DNA of 64,000 bases from Methylomonas rhizoryzae. GTDB lineage: Bacteria > Pseudomonadota > Gammaproteobacteria > Methylococcales > Methylomonadaceae. Both the position numbers and the translations under genes were made by a program. Each line of letters opens with the position of its first letter. Position 1 is the first letter of the stretch. This document shows positions 51,851 to 61,199 of the stretch, piece after piece. Location of the stretch: positions 1,860,001 to 1,924,000 of the forward strand of contig NZ_CP043929.1 of the NCBI RefSeq assembly GCF_008632455.1, read 5' to 3'. The notes beneath the pieces are model-generated. The model did no database searches and was not told the origin of the DNA. It saw nothing but the letters and a program-made list of their open reading frames with translations.

Positions 51851-53239
51851 TTAATGTTGGTCGGCCGGATAAATACCGTCCAGTTCGTCGAAATCGCCGT
51901 GTTTCATGTGGTGTTTTTCGTGCACCGGCTTAACCAGCAAATTGCTGACGAAACCCAGCAACAAAATACCGGCCATGATGTACATGGTGACGTTATAGGC
52001 CTCCGCTTTCGCTACGCCTTGTTCGATTTGGAATTCGCGCAGATAGTTGACCAGCACCGGCCCCAACACCCCGGCGGTAGACCAGGCGGTCAACAAGCGG
52101 CCGTGGATGCCGCCGACGTACAAGGTGCCGAAAATATCGGCCAGATAGGCCGGAATGGTGGCAAAGCCGCCGCCGTACATGCTCATGATCAAGGCGTACA
52201 ACAGCACGAACATCGCCATGTTGCCGATTTGCCCCATGCCGGGCACCGCGGCGTATAAGCAGGCGCCGAGCAGGAAAAATACGAAATAGGTGTTTTTCCT
52301 GCCCAGATAGTCCGAAGCGGACGACCAAAAAAACCGTCCGCCCATGTTGAACAAGCTTAACAGACCGACGAAGCCGGCGGCGGCGGCCGGGGTCACGGCG
52401 CCTTTGAACATTTCTTGTATCATCACCGAAGCCTGTCCCAACACGCCGATGCCGGCCGTGACGTTCAAGCACAACACCAGCCACAAAAAATAAAACTGCG
52501 GGGTTTTCAGCGCCTGGTCGATATGCACGTGATTGCGGGTGATCATTTTGTTAGCCACTTGCGGCGGCTGCCAACCCTGCGGCTGCCAACCTTGCGGCGG
52601 TATGCGGATGGTCAACGCGCCTATCAGCATAGAGGCGAAATACAGGGCCCCCATGACCATAAAGGTTTCCATCACTCCGACCGATTCGGCCGATTTGAAC
52701 CAATCCATCAGCAGTACCGACAAAGGCGCGCCTATCATGGCACCGCCGCCGAAACCCATGATGGCCATGCCGGTGGCCATGCCGCGCCGGTCGGGAAACC
52801 ACTTGATCAAGGTAGACACCGGCGACACGTAACCCAAGCCCAAACCGATGCCGCCTATCACACCGTAACCGAGATATATCAGCCAGATCTGATGCCAATA
52901 AACACCCAAGGCCGACACCCAAAAGCCGCCGCCGAAACAACAAGCCGCGACGAACATGGTCAGGCGCGGCCCGACTTTCTCCAGCCATTTGCCGCCGAAC
53001 GCGGCCGACAGCCCCAAAAACACGATGGCCAAACTGAATATCCAGCCTAAGGTGGTCAGCTTCCAATCGTCCGGGGTGGACGAGTTGATGCCGATTACCT
53101 TGGTCAAGGGGTCGTTGAATACGCTGAACGCATAGGCCTGGCCTATGCATAAATGCACCGACAGAGCGGCCGGCGGCACCATCCACCGGTTGTATCCCGC
53201 TCCGGCTGTGATGCGCGACTTGGAAAAAAAGCTGGACAT
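51851..53239 (-). CDS. OFA-family MFS transporter
   Basis: 462 residues from the ATG at 53239 (MSSFFSKSRI), preceded by GGAG. Twelve membrane helices in two halves; characteristic motifs are HLCIGQAYAFSVF in helix 1, GLGYVSPVSTLIKWFPDRRG in the central loop and GGRFFWSSASDYLGRK in the second half. The family includes oxalate/formate antiporters (OxlT) and monocarboxylate carriers. Substrate is likely a small carboxylate such as formate, oxalate, lactate or pyruvate; which cannot be told. It is followed by its small subunit and lies next to a hydroxyacid dehydrogenase, with the formate-activating ligase 3 kb away. Confidence 0.88.
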   Translation of the reverse strand: MSSFFSKSRITAGAGYNRWMVPPAALSVHLCIGQAYAFSVFNDPLTKVIGINSSTPDDWKLTTLGWIFSLAIVFLGLSAAFGGKWLEKVGPRLTMFVAACCFGGGFWVSALGVYWHQIWLIYLGYGVIGGIGLGLGYVSPVSTLIKWFPDRRGMATGMAIMGFGGGAMIGAPLSVLLMDWFKSAESVGVMETFMVMGALYFASMLIGALTIRIPPQGWQPQGWQPPQVANKMITRNHVHIDQALKTPQFYFLWLVLCLNVTAGIGVLGQASVMIQEMFKGAVTPAAAAGFVGLLSLFNMGGRFFWSSASDYLGRKNTYFVFFLLGACLYAAVPGMGQIGNMAMFVLLYALIMSMYGGGFATIPAYLADIFGTLYVGGIHGRLLTAWSTAGVLGPVLVNYLREFQIEQGVAKAEAYNVTMYIMAGILLLGFVSNLLVKPVHEKHHMKHGDFDELDGIYPADQH

Positions 53240-53454
53240 ACTGGGCTCCGAATCGATCCGATCAAAAACAAAACCGGCCAACTATAACAAGCCGGCCGGT
53301 AAAGGTCACGGTACAAGCGCTTGCAGCCTGCTTTATACTGGCCGCATTTTATTCGCAACTATTCGTCTCTCTGCCGCTGCAGCGCAGGTAAATCGGCTGT
53401 TTTCGGTAGCTGCTGAATAGCGACCTCATTCTTCCCAGGCCAAACGGAGTCCGA

Positions 53455-54426
53455 ATGTCGAAACCCAAAGTGCTTATCACCCGGCGCTGGCCGGAATCGG
53501 TTGAACTGAAACTGCAACAGCGCTACCAGGTAACCCTGAATCCGGACGATCACCCGTTCAGCGCCGAGGAACTGAAACAAGCCTTGCAGCAATACGATGC
53601 GGTCTGCCCCAGCGTCTGCGACAGCCTGCCGGCCGAGGTGCTGAACGTGGCCGACAAGCGTTGCAAAATTCTGGGCAATTTCGGGGTAGGCTACAACCAT
53701 ATCGACATCGCCGCCGCCCGGCAACAAGGCCTGACGGTCAGCAACACGCCGGGCGTATTGACCGAAAGTACGGCCGATATCGCGATGACCTTGTTATTGA
53801 TGTCCGCCCGGCGCGGCGCCGAAGGCGACCGGCTGGTCCGATCCGGAGGCTGGAGCGGCTGGTGCCCGACGCAAATGATGAGCAGCGACGTCACCGGCGC
53901 CACCTTGGGCTTGATCGGCTTCGGCCGCATCGCCCAAGCCATGGCCGGAAAAGCCCACCACGGTTTCGGCATGAAAATTTTATACGTCAAACCCAGCCCG
54001 GCCGATCCCGCCACCGTCGCGGACCTGCAAGCGATACGCTGCGATAACGTGGAACAGATGCTGCCGCAATGCGACTATGTATCCCTGCATTGCCCGGGCG
54101 GCGCCGAAACCCGGCATTTGATCGACGCCGAGCGCTTGCGCTTGATGAAGCCGAGCGCGCATCTGATCAACACGGCCCGCGGCGACGTGGTGGACAGCCA
54201 AGCCTTGATAGACGCCTTGCGCGAACGACGGATTGCCGGGGCCGGCCTGGACGTCTACGAGAACGAGCCTAAGCTGCATCCCGGATTTCTAAGTTTGGAG
54301 AACGCTACGCTGCTACCGCACTTGGGCAGCGCCACCATTGCCACCCGCACCGCCATGGGCGAGAAAGTGCTGGCTAACCTGGAAGCGTTTTTCGCCGGGC
54401 GGGAATTGCCGGATAGAGTGGTTTAA
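53455..54426 (+). CDS. D-2-hydroxyacid dehydrogenase (glyoxylate/hydroxypyruvate reductase type)
   Basis: 323 residues with CGGAG before the ATG. Substrate-binding part: NFGVGYNHIDIAAARQQGL and NTPGVLTESTADIAMTLLLM. Cofactor domain: GLIGFGRIAQAMA with the Rossmann Gly pattern. Catalytic residues are visible in order: Arg in NTARGDVVD, Glu in DVYENEPK and His in LLPHLGSAT. Such enzymes reduce glyoxylate or hydroxypyruvate with NAD(P)H, a step used in C1 assimilation by the serine pathway. The C-terminus is complete. An IS3 remnant abuts the end. Confidence 0.9.
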   Translation: MSKPKVLITRRWPESVELKLQQRYQVTLNPDDHPFSAEELKQALQQYDAVCPSVCDSLPAEVLNVADKRCKILGNFGVGYNHIDIAAARQQGLTVSNTPGVLTESTADIAMTLLLMSARRGAEGDRLVRSGGWSGWCPTQMMSSDVTGATLGLIGFGRIAQAMAGKAHHGFGMKILYVKPSPADPATVADLQAIRCDNVEQMLPQCDYVSLHCPGGAETRHLIDAERLRLMKPSAHLINTARGDVVDSQALIDALRERRIAGAGLDVYENEPKLHPGFLSLENATLLPHLGSATIATRTAMGEKVLANLEAFFAGRELPDRVV

Positions 54427-54429
54427 ACG

Positions 54430-54660
54430 ACGCCGCCGGCAGTTGCGGCGAAAGCGCAGGCCGCGGGTGGCGTTGGATTTGCCGTAAGGCCTCGTATTCA
54501 AGCTGCGGAAAAAACGTTCCGTCGGTGCGTTATCCCAACAATTTCCCTTGCGACTCATGCGTTGCTGCATCTCCATCACCGCCGGATGTTGCCCATATTT
54601 CCGGCCGGCATACTGGCGGCCACGGCCGGAATGATGCAGCAGTAGCAGGGTGGCGGAGTA
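54430..54660 (-). pseudogene. IS3-family transposase remnant
   Basis: Read on the minus strand, the fragment LLHHSGRGRQYAGRKYG, then MSRKGNCWDNAPTERFFRSL is a recognisable piece of an IS3 OrfB integrase core, including the segment around the last catalytic Glu. After TRPYGKSNATRG the similarity ends and the frame runs into the 3' end of the neighbouring gene. No left or right terminal inverted repeats are visible. This is a small relic between the dehydrogenase and lnt. Confidence 0.8.
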
Positions 54661-54672
54661 TCGAGCGCTATG

Positions 54673-56244
54673 CTAACGGCGGTAGCCGGTGGTTCGTGCT
54701 TGGAACGTAACGAATCCCAGCAGGCACAACAGCCCACCCCACAACAACTCCGGCATCAGATAAAAATGCCGTTGGTAAAAAGTCGTCTGTGGTTCGGTGA
54801 CGAACGGCACCCGGTAGGCGTTGGCCCAGCGGGCGTCGGACGGCGATTGTTCCAGCAGCGAGCCATCGGCTAGCGCCACGGTGGAAATGCCGGTATTGGT
54901 CACCCGCAATACCGGGCGGCGAAATTCCACGCCGCGCGCCAAGGTCATGTACAGGTGTTGGTAGGGTTCCTGCCAGGTGCCGTACCAGGAGTCGTTGGTG
55001 ACGTTGACGATGAATTGCGCGCCTAAATCGGCCAAACCTTTGGAAAACTCCGGAAACAGGCTTTCGTAACAAATTTGCGGGCCCATTTTGTAGCCGTTCA
55101 GTTGCAGCAACACGGTAGGCCCGGGGCCGCGGCCGAATTCGCTGACCATCGGCAAAAGTTTCTTCAGCCAAGGAAAAGTCTTCGCGCCGGGAATGTATTC
55201 GCCCAAGGCCAACAAGATGGTTTTGCTGTAATGCGGTTCGATGAGGCGGCCGTTAGCGTCTAACGCGAACAGCGAGTTGGTGATGGCATCATCGGCATCT
55301 TTACCGTAGGCGCCGGTAATCAAGGGCAAATTGCGGTTGCGCAAAAATTCGCCCAACAGTTCGGCGTAAAAGTTGTGTTGATACTGCTCGCCGAGCAGCG
55401 ACGGAAAGGCGGTTTCCGACCACATGGCGAAATCGACGTCCGGATGTCGGGCCAGGCCTTGGTCGGTGCTGCGGAAATATTCGGTCAGGATCGCGGCCTG
55501 GTAGCCGGCTTTGCCATGTTCCATCGCTTGTTTTTCCGAATTGCCGATGTTGGCTTGCACCAAAAGTACCTTGGCGGCGTTGTCCGGTTGCGGCAGACGT
55601 TGCTGCAACCACAGGCCGCCGCCGTTCAACCCGGCGAAAACGGTCAGGATGCCGGCTAAGGCCAGTTTGCCGCTCAAGCGCTTGCGGTTGAGCCAGGCAT
55701 ACAAAAACGGCAGGTTGGCCACTATCGTCAACATGCTCAAGCCGGTGAAACCGACGATTTCCGCCCATTGATACAACGGCAGGCCGGCGCCGTACCAGCT
55801 GTAGCCGAAATTCCATTTGAACAGCATCGGCAGGTGGTATTCGACCAAGGCGGTCAACAAGGCCATCAAGGCGAACGATTGCCAACGCTCCATAGGCCAG
55901 CGGCGCCTCAAGCCAAACCACAAACCGCCCGCCACCGGCAAAAACAAATGCCCGAACAAGGCAAACAAGACCATGCCGACAGCGGATAGCAGCCAGTTGA
56001 CCTTGGCAAATTCGTGCAGGGTGTAGGTAACCCAGTTAAAGCCGATCAGCGTATACACGAAACTGGTCAGCACCCCGGACCATATGACCGGTTGCCAGCG
56101 GGTTTGCTGTTGCCAAAACAGCCACAAGGGCAGCATGCCGAAGGCCGAAGCCCAGGGCGGGAAGGGAATGTAGCTGGTGCCTATGAATACGCCGGACAGT
56201 ATCGGCAACCACCAGTGGCAAGTGTTCCGTTCGCTGGTTTGCAT
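54673..56244 (-). CDS. lnt: Apolipoprotein N-acyltransferase
   Basis: 523 residues from the ATG at 56244, preceded by AAAGG. N-terminal part: about seven membrane helices (LPILSGVFIGTSYIPFPPWA, FNWVTYTLHEF and others). C-terminal periplasmic nitrilase domain with the triad segments AMWSETAFP (Glu), HYSKTILLALGEYIP (Lys) and QICYESLFP (nucleophile Cys392). The enzyme adds the third acyl chain to the N-terminal Cys of lipoproteins in the inner membrane, needed for Lol sorting. Length and motifs are complete. The gene stands alone here; a minus-strand transposase remnant lies just downstream of its stop. Confidence 0.95.
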   Translation of the reverse strand: MQTSERNTCHWWLPILSGVFIGTSYIPFPPWASAFGMLPLWLFWQQQTRWQPVIWSGVLTSFVYTLIGFNWVTYTLHEFAKVNWLLSAVGMVLFALFGHLFLPVAGGLWFGLRRRWPMERWQSFALMALLTALVEYHLPMLFKWNFGYSWYGAGLPLYQWAEIVGFTGLSMLTIVANLPFLYAWLNRKRLSGKLALAGILTVFAGLNGGGLWLQQRLPQPDNAAKVLLVQANIGNSEKQAMEHGKAGYQAAILTEYFRSTDQGLARHPDVDFAMWSETAFPSLLGEQYQHNFYAELLGEFLRNRNLPLITGAYGKDADDAITNSLFALDANGRLIEPHYSKTILLALGEYIPGAKTFPWLKKLLPMVSEFGRGPGPTVLLQLNGYKMGPQICYESLFPEFSKGLADLGAQFIVNVTNDSWYGTWQEPYQHLYMTLARGVEFRRPVLRVTNTGISTVALADGSLLEQSPSDARWANAYRVPFVTEPQTTFYQRHFYLMPELLWGGLLCLLGFVTFQARTTGYRR

Positions 56245-56459
56245 GGTTACCTTTCCCGTTCGCAGTGTAAAGCGGCGCATTGTAGCCGATTGCCTGCACG
56301 CCGGCTTGCCGGCGACGGTCGCGAATTTGTTTTATTCGCCGCTAGCTAACACGTTAAAATGTAGCGTTTTTTCCGGCCTTTCCGTCGCGGCTGCCGCTGG
56401 CGCGCGGTTGGCGGCCGGCCCGCTAATAGTGTGTTACGTTTAAGGAGACGGAAAACGTC

Positions 56460-58133
56460 ATGTCAGACATAGAAATTGCCCAACAAGCCAAGATGCGGCC
56501 CATCATCGAATTGGCCGGCGAAAAATTCGGCATTCCGGCCGAACACTTGGACCCATACGGCCACTACAAGGCCAAAATCTCGTTGGAATATGTGAATAGT
56601 CTGCAAGGCAACGCCGAAGGCAAGCTGATTTTGGTTACCGCCATCAGCCCGACGCCGGCCGGCGAAGGCAAAACCACCACCACGGTCGGCTTGGGCGATG
56701 CGCTGAATCGGGTCGGCAAAAAAACCATTATCTGTTTGCGTGAGCCGTCGTTGGGCCCGTGCTTCGGGGTCAAGGGCGGTGCGGCCGGCGGCGGCTATGC
56801 GCAAGTGGTGCCGATGGAAGACATCAACCTGCATTTCACTGGCGATTTTCATGCTATCGGCATCGCGCATAATCTATTGGCGGCTTTGATCGACAACCAC
56901 ATCAACCACGGCAACAAGTTGGACATCGACCCGCGCCGCATCCAGTGGAAGCGGGTGATGGACATGAACGACCGCGCCTTGCGCAAAATCGTGGTCGGCA
57001 TGGGCGGCGCGGCTAACGGTTATCTGCGCGAGGACGGCTTCGACATCGTCGTCGCCTCGGAAGTGATGGCGATTCTTTGTCTGGCAACCAGCCGCGCAGA
57101 CCTCAAGGAGCGTCTGGGCCGCATCGTCATCGGCTACAAATCCGACAAGGTCACGCCGGTCTACGCCAGCGATTTGAACGCCCACGGCGCGATGGCGGCG
57201 GTATTGAAAGACGCGATCAAGCCGAATCTGGTGCAAACCCTGGAAAACAATCTGGCCATTATCCACGGCGGCCCGTTCGCCAACATCGCCCACGGCTGCA
57301 ACACCGTCACCGCCACCAAAACCGCGTTGAAACTGGCCGATTACGTGGTAACCGAGGCCGGCTTCGGTGCCGATTTGGGCGCGGAAAAATTTATTGACAT
57401 CAAATGCCGCATGTCCGGCCTGAAACCGTCGGCGGTGGTGCTGGTCGCCACGGTGCGGGCATTGAAATTCCACGGCGGCGTGGCCAAGGACGAGTTAAAC
57501 CGGGAAAATCCGGCCGCCTTGGAAAAAGGCTTCGCCAACCTGGAACGGCATCTGAGCAACATCCAAAACCACTATGGCCTGCCGTGCGTGGTCAGCATCA
57601 ACCATTTTACCTTCGACACCGACGCCGAAATTGAATGGCTGAAAAGTCAATGCGAAGCGCTGGGTGCGAAATGCGTGATCGCCAAACACTGGGCGCAGGG
57701 CGGAGCAGGGGCGGAAGCCCTGGCGCAGGAGATTTTGCAAATCGTCGATAATCGGGAACCTGCGTTCAATTACGTCTACGACGACGAACTGCCGCTTTGG
57801 AACAAGATCGAAGCCATCGCCGCCAAGCTCTACGGCGCCGGCAGCGTCAGCGCCAGCCCGAAAGTCATGGCCGACATTAAGGCCTTGCAAGCTAACTACG
57901 GCCACTTCCCGATCTGCATGGCCAAGACCCAGATGTCGTTTTCCACCAACCCGAACGCCAAGGGCGCACCGTCCGGCCACAACGTGGAGATCAGCGAAGT
58001 GCGCTTGGCGAACGGGGCGGGCTTTATCGTCGCCATTGCCGGCGACATGATGACCATGCCCGGCCTGCCGAAAGTGCCGGCCGCCGAGCGCATCGACATC
58101 AGCGACGACGGCGTGATCAGCGGTTTGTTTTAA
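56460..58133 (+). CDS. fhs: Formate--tetrahydrofolate ligase
   Basis: 557 residues, normal length. ATP-binding loop TPAGEGKTTTTVGLGDAL (about 62-80), then LREPSLGPCFGVKGGAAGGG, KFIDIKCRMSGL and VSINHFTFDTDAE are all characteristic. It joins formate and THF using ATP, giving 10-formyl-THF; in methylotrophs it is called FtfL and links formate from C1 oxidation to the serine cycle. A strong AAGGAGACGG ribosome-binding site precedes the ATG. It is alone in its transcription unit as far as can be seen. Together with the OFA transporter and the hydroxyacid dehydrogenase it gives a C1/C2-acid flavour to this part of the window. Confidence 0.97.
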   Translation: MSDIEIAQQAKMRPIIELAGEKFGIPAEHLDPYGHYKAKISLEYVNSLQGNAEGKLILVTAISPTPAGEGKTTTTVGLGDALNRVGKKTIICLREPSLGPCFGVKGGAAGGGYAQVVPMEDINLHFTGDFHAIGIAHNLLAALIDNHINHGNKLDIDPRRIQWKRVMDMNDRALRKIVVGMGGAANGYLREDGFDIVVASEVMAILCLATSRADLKERLGRIVIGYKSDKVTPVYASDLNAHGAMAAVLKDAIKPNLVQTLENNLAIIHGGPFANIAHGCNTVTATKTALKLADYVVTEAGFGADLGAEKFIDIKCRMSGLKPSAVVLVATVRALKFHGGVAKDELNRENPAALEKGFANLERHLSNIQNHYGLPCVVSINHFTFDTDAEIEWLKSQCEALGAKCVIAKHWAQGGAGAEALAQEILQIVDNREPAFNYVYDDELPLWNKIEAIAAKLYGAGSVSASPKVMADIKALQANYGHFPICMAKTQMSFSTNPNAKGAPSGHNVEISEVRLANGAGFIVAIAGDMMTMPGLPKVPAAERIDISDDGVISGLF

Positions 58134-58304
58134 CGTTAACCGGGTTCGGGCATACCGTTGTCACTCGCCCTGAACTTTTCTAACAGCGAGCGAGGACGGG
58201 TTTAGTCCACCTCGGAATGCTGCGAAATGCGGGGTGGGCGGTTGAGAAGCTTCCAATCCGTTATTAGCAGGCTCTATTGATGAGCCTACAAAGAGCAGTT
58301 GCCA

Positions 58305-58360
58305 TGTGTTATAGACCGTTCGTGCCGAGCAAAGTCTAAGTGCGGACGGTCTGTAACACA
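58305..58360. repeat. 18-bp inverted repeat
   Basis: TGTGTTATAGACCGTTCG (58305-58322) pairs with CGGACGGTCTGTAACACA (58343-58360); the two mismatches could be G-U pairs in RNA. The loop is 20 nt. No T-run follows. It could be a transcript-stabilising hairpin or a small mobile-element relic. Confidence 0.55.
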
Positions 58361-58386
58361 CTCACCGGCGGGGTATTTTTAAAATC

Positions 58387-58420
58387 CCGTTCATCCTTCG
58401 ACAAACTTCGGACAAACCGG
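58387..58420. repeat. Dispersed-repeat-like segment
   Basis: CCGTTCATCCTTCGACAAAC followed by TTCGGACAAACCGG resembles a common intergenic repeat of proteobacteria (variants of CTTGTCGAAGGATGAACGG). Only one copy was seen here. Confidence 0.4.
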
Positions 58421-58971
58421 ATTTTTCACGACTCGACTCTTCTGGTTAGGATGATGGGGGTTTAATTCGGCTTTGTCCGATTGGACTGGTTGACTTTCTT
58501 TACCTAAACCGGAGCATTTCAAATAACAAGGAAAGGCTGCGTAAAGCCGTTGCGAAAGTCGTGTCTCGGCCCGACAGGCGAGTTTCTTTCTGTTACGAAA
58601 ACCATCCCTGGTTTTCGACTTGCGGGCCAGCCTATCGGTTGTGCAAATGTTCTCCAGACTAATTTGTGCTCGGGCAAAAGAAAGACCGCAAAGACCAACC
58701 CGCCGGGAGCGGGTATGGAGGCCAGCGGCGTACCCAGTGCGAGCGCCTGGATGGCGCGAGGCAGCAGACTGCCCCGTATACGGCCTCAATCTTGCGCTTC
58801 TCGTAGATTTGGCCAGGCTTTTTCAAAGCGGCGCCTCAGGTCCTGGGGCGGTTCACGCCATATACTGCGATGGTCGGGGCGATCTGAGAGGAGCGTGCAC
58901 CCCCCGCCTGTGGCGAATTATGTATTTTGTGAGCCGACAAAATCGAAGCAAGGGCCGGGATGAAAATGCGA

Positions 58972-59769
58972 TTAGCGCCTACTGAGCATTAATTCGATTT
59001 CTTCGACAATCTCTTCCTGGCGCAGCCGATTTCGTTGGCGGTGCAGGTCCTCGCCGCTCTGATCCAGATAGTGCAACGCCGTTTCCATTTGTAATAAACG
59101 CATATGGTTTTCGACCCGGATAGCGTTTAACAGCAATGCCAGCAGACTGTGGTAAAGATAGTGTTCCGCCACTTGCGCAGCGACCTGGGCGGGTGGAGCG
59201 TATGTTAGCGGCGATAGTTTGGCGCTGTCGACACGGGTATGGGGCAAGGGCCACAGGCGGATACTCCGCGCGCCATCTTCGTCGCGATAGCAGGCAACCA
59301 GGCCGAAACCGTGTTCGTCTCGCAATTGCTCGATGGCATCCAAGATTGGGTCGATGATATTGTAAGCGGTCATACTGCTTTCGGCGCCGGCCAGTTTCAC
59401 GATCGATGGGCGCTGGTCGAACCAGGCGTGTAAGCGTTCTCCCAGGAGAATCAGCGGGCCGTCGGCCTTAGCGCGGTCGCGCCAATAGGCTACCACGTCT
59501 TCGTTGAAACTGCCGCAGAAACCGCGCACCGAACCGAATAACAGCCCAATGTCGTTGGCGGACGAAACTGCGGCTTCGGGCTGTGTCGCCCAGTCGGCAG
59601 CGAGGTCGTCGAATGCGCTGCGTACTGCGGTCATGACCTTGTGTTGGGCTTGCTCGCGTTGGTTGACATTTCGCAGTTCCGCCAAAGCGAAGCTGCGCAT
59701 CGCCCCCAGAATTCCGGTCAAATCTTCGTACAAGGCCAAACGCGCCTCGATTTCCCGGCGCTGGCTCAC
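58972..59769 (-). CDS. atpG: N-type ATPase gamma-like subunit
   Basis: 265 residues from a GTG that overlaps the alpha-subunit stop (GTGA); an in-frame start 13 codons upstream is inside the alpha gene and less likely. The central shaft helices are present at the ends (RREIEARLALYEDLTGIL, LNAIRVENHMRLLQMETAL, LRQEEIVEEIELML), with a gamma-type middle (GLLFGSVRGFCGSFNEDV). Gamma subunits turn inside the alpha/beta hexamer and couple ATP turnover to ion flow. It is the last gene of the operon, as in published N-ATPase operons. The sequence is much diverged from ordinary F1 gamma, typical of the N-type group. Confidence 0.88.
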   Translation of the reverse strand: MSQRREIEARLALYEDLTGILGAMRSFALAELRNVNQREQAQHKVMTAVRSAFDDLAADWATQPEAAVSSANDIGLLFGSVRGFCGSFNEDVVAYWRDRAKADGPLILLGERLHAWFDQRPSIVKLAGAESSMTAYNIIDPILDAIEQLRDEHGFGLVACYRDEDGARSIRLWPLPHTRVDSAKLSPLTYAPPAQVAAQVAEHYLYHSLLALLLNAIRVENHMRLLQMETALHYLDQSGEDLHRQRNRLRQEEIVEEIELMLSRR

Positions 59770-61199
59770 GACAGTCCGTCGAAAACGTCGCGCAAGGCCG
59801 CCAGCCATTGCGATTTGGGCGCGTCCAGTTTCAACGCGGTTAGATTCGCTACTAGTGCATTAAGCGCAACTTCGACCCGGTGCGGCGGGATAGAGTCGAA
59901 CAGTCCGTCGCCGTAGGCCAGCAACCAAGCCAGATGTGCTTGTTCAGACCAGGGCTGCAGCCGGTCTTGTTTCAAAATCTCCCGCAGCAATCGGCCGCGC
60001 CGCAACTTTGCCTCCACGCTGGCCTCTAGCCGGGTACCGAAGCGGGCGAACAATTCCAGTTCCAGAAATTGCAGATAGTCCAGGCGGATATGCGCCGCCG
60101 CGGCTTTTATGGCGGGATGTTGCGCTTTGCCGCCAATGCGCGATACCGAGCGGCCGATGTCGATCGCCGGCAGGATGCCGGCAGCAAATAATTTGCTTTC
60201 GAAATAAATTTGCCCGTCGGTAATCGAGATCAAATTAGTGGGGATATAGGCCGACAACTCGCCCTGGCGGGTTTCGATGATCGGCAAGGCGGTCATGCTG
60301 CCGCCGCCGCAGGCCGGCGCCAACACGGTCGAGCGTTCCAGCAGGCGCGAATGCAGATAAAAAATGTCGCCCGGATACGCCTCGCGGCCCGGCGGCCGGT
60401 GCAGCAGCAGCGATAATTCCCGATAAGCCTGGGCGTGGCGGGTCAAATCGTCGTACACCACCAAGGTATCCCGGCCCAATCGCATCCAATATTCGGCGAT
60501 GGCGCAGCCGGCGAACGGCGCCAGGTAGCGAAAACCCGGCAAGGCGTTGGCTTCGGCAACCACCACCACGGTGAAATCCAGTGCACCGGTTATCCGCAAG
60601 GTCGCCACCGTACCGGCGACCGCGGCGCGCGGTTGGCCGATCATCACCAGCACGCACAGTACGTCGCGGCCGCGTTGATTGATTATCGCATCCAAGGTCA
60701 GCGCGCTTTTGCCGGTGCCGTCGTCGCCGATGATCAATTGCCGTTGGCCCTTACCGATCGGAATCAGGCTATCGACGATTTTGCAGCCGGTGTAGATCGG
60801 GTCGGTAACGAAGTCGCGTTCCACAATGGTCGGCGCGGCAGCTTCCAGTGGCCTAAACTGGCGGTATTGCAGCGGCGGCAGTCCGTCCAGCGGATTGCCG
60901 AGCGGATCGATGGTGCGTCCCAGCAAGGTGTCTCCGACGCCGACTTCCAGTTTGCGGCCGATATGCTGTACCGACATGCCGGCGGTGACGCCGCGGCTTT
61001 GCGATAGCAAAATTGCTCCCAGCATGTCCTTGCCTAGCTGAAATACCAGGCCTGTGCTGCCGTCGTCGAAGCCGATCAACTCGTCCATGCGCGCCGACGG
61101 CAGGCCGCGGATCCAGGCAATGCCGTCGCCGATGCCGGCCACGCAGCCACGTTCCGAAAGGCGCAAACCGAATCGGTAGGGTTTGCCGCTATCGCTCAT
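59766..61199 (-). CDS. atpA: N-type ATPase alpha subunit
   Basis: 477 residues, shorter than standard F1 alpha (about 510). P-loop GDDGTGKSAL is near residues 168-177; GRDTLVVYDDLTRHAQAYRE and ERSTVLAPACGGGSMTALPI are the conserved catalytic-interface segments. Alpha subunits bind but do not hydrolyse nucleotide and alternate with beta in the F1 head. It overlaps the b/delta gene upstream by 11 bp and the gamma gene by 4 bp, so the operon is tightly coupled. N-type enzymes are thought to pump ions outwards with ATP. Confidence 0.93.
   Translation of the reverse strand: MSDSGKPYRFGLRLSERGCVAGIGDGIAWIRGLPSARMDELIGFDDGSTGLVFQLGKDMLGAILLSQSRGVTAGMSVQHIGRKLEVGVGDTLLGRTIDPLGNPLDGLPPLQYRQFRPLEAAAPTIVERDFVTDPIYTGCKIVDSLIPIGKGQRQLIIGDDGTGKSALTLDAIINQRGRDVLCVLVMIGQPRAAVAGTVATLRITGALDFTVVVVAEANALPGFRYLAPFAGCAIAEYWMRLGRDTLVVYDDLTRHAQAYRELSLLLHRPPGREAYPGDIFYLHSRLLERSTVLAPACGGGSMTALPIIETRQGELSAYIPTNLISITDGQIYFESKLFAAGILPAIDIGRSVSRIGGKAQHPAIKAAAAHIRLDYLQFLELELFARFGTRLEASVEAKLRRGRLLREILKQDRLQPWSEQAHLAWLLAYGDGLFDSIPPHRVEVALNALVANLTALKLDAPKSQWLAALRDVFDGLS

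Larger units (their letters stand above)
58134..58971. other. 838-bp gene-free region with repeats
   Basis: Several short open frames occur in both directions, but none has a ribosome-binding site or family features. The region holds the inverted repeat at 58305-58360, a dispersed-repeat-like segment at 58387-58420, and a smaller hairpin (AGGCTC-TATTGAT-GAGCCT) near 58270-58288. No tRNA or known structured RNA is recognised. Confidence 0.55.

Noticed and set aside
58391..58963. Several 120-140-codon frames in the gap after the formate ligase gene
   Set aside because: They overlap on both strands, lack ribosome-binding sites and look like translated repeat DNA.
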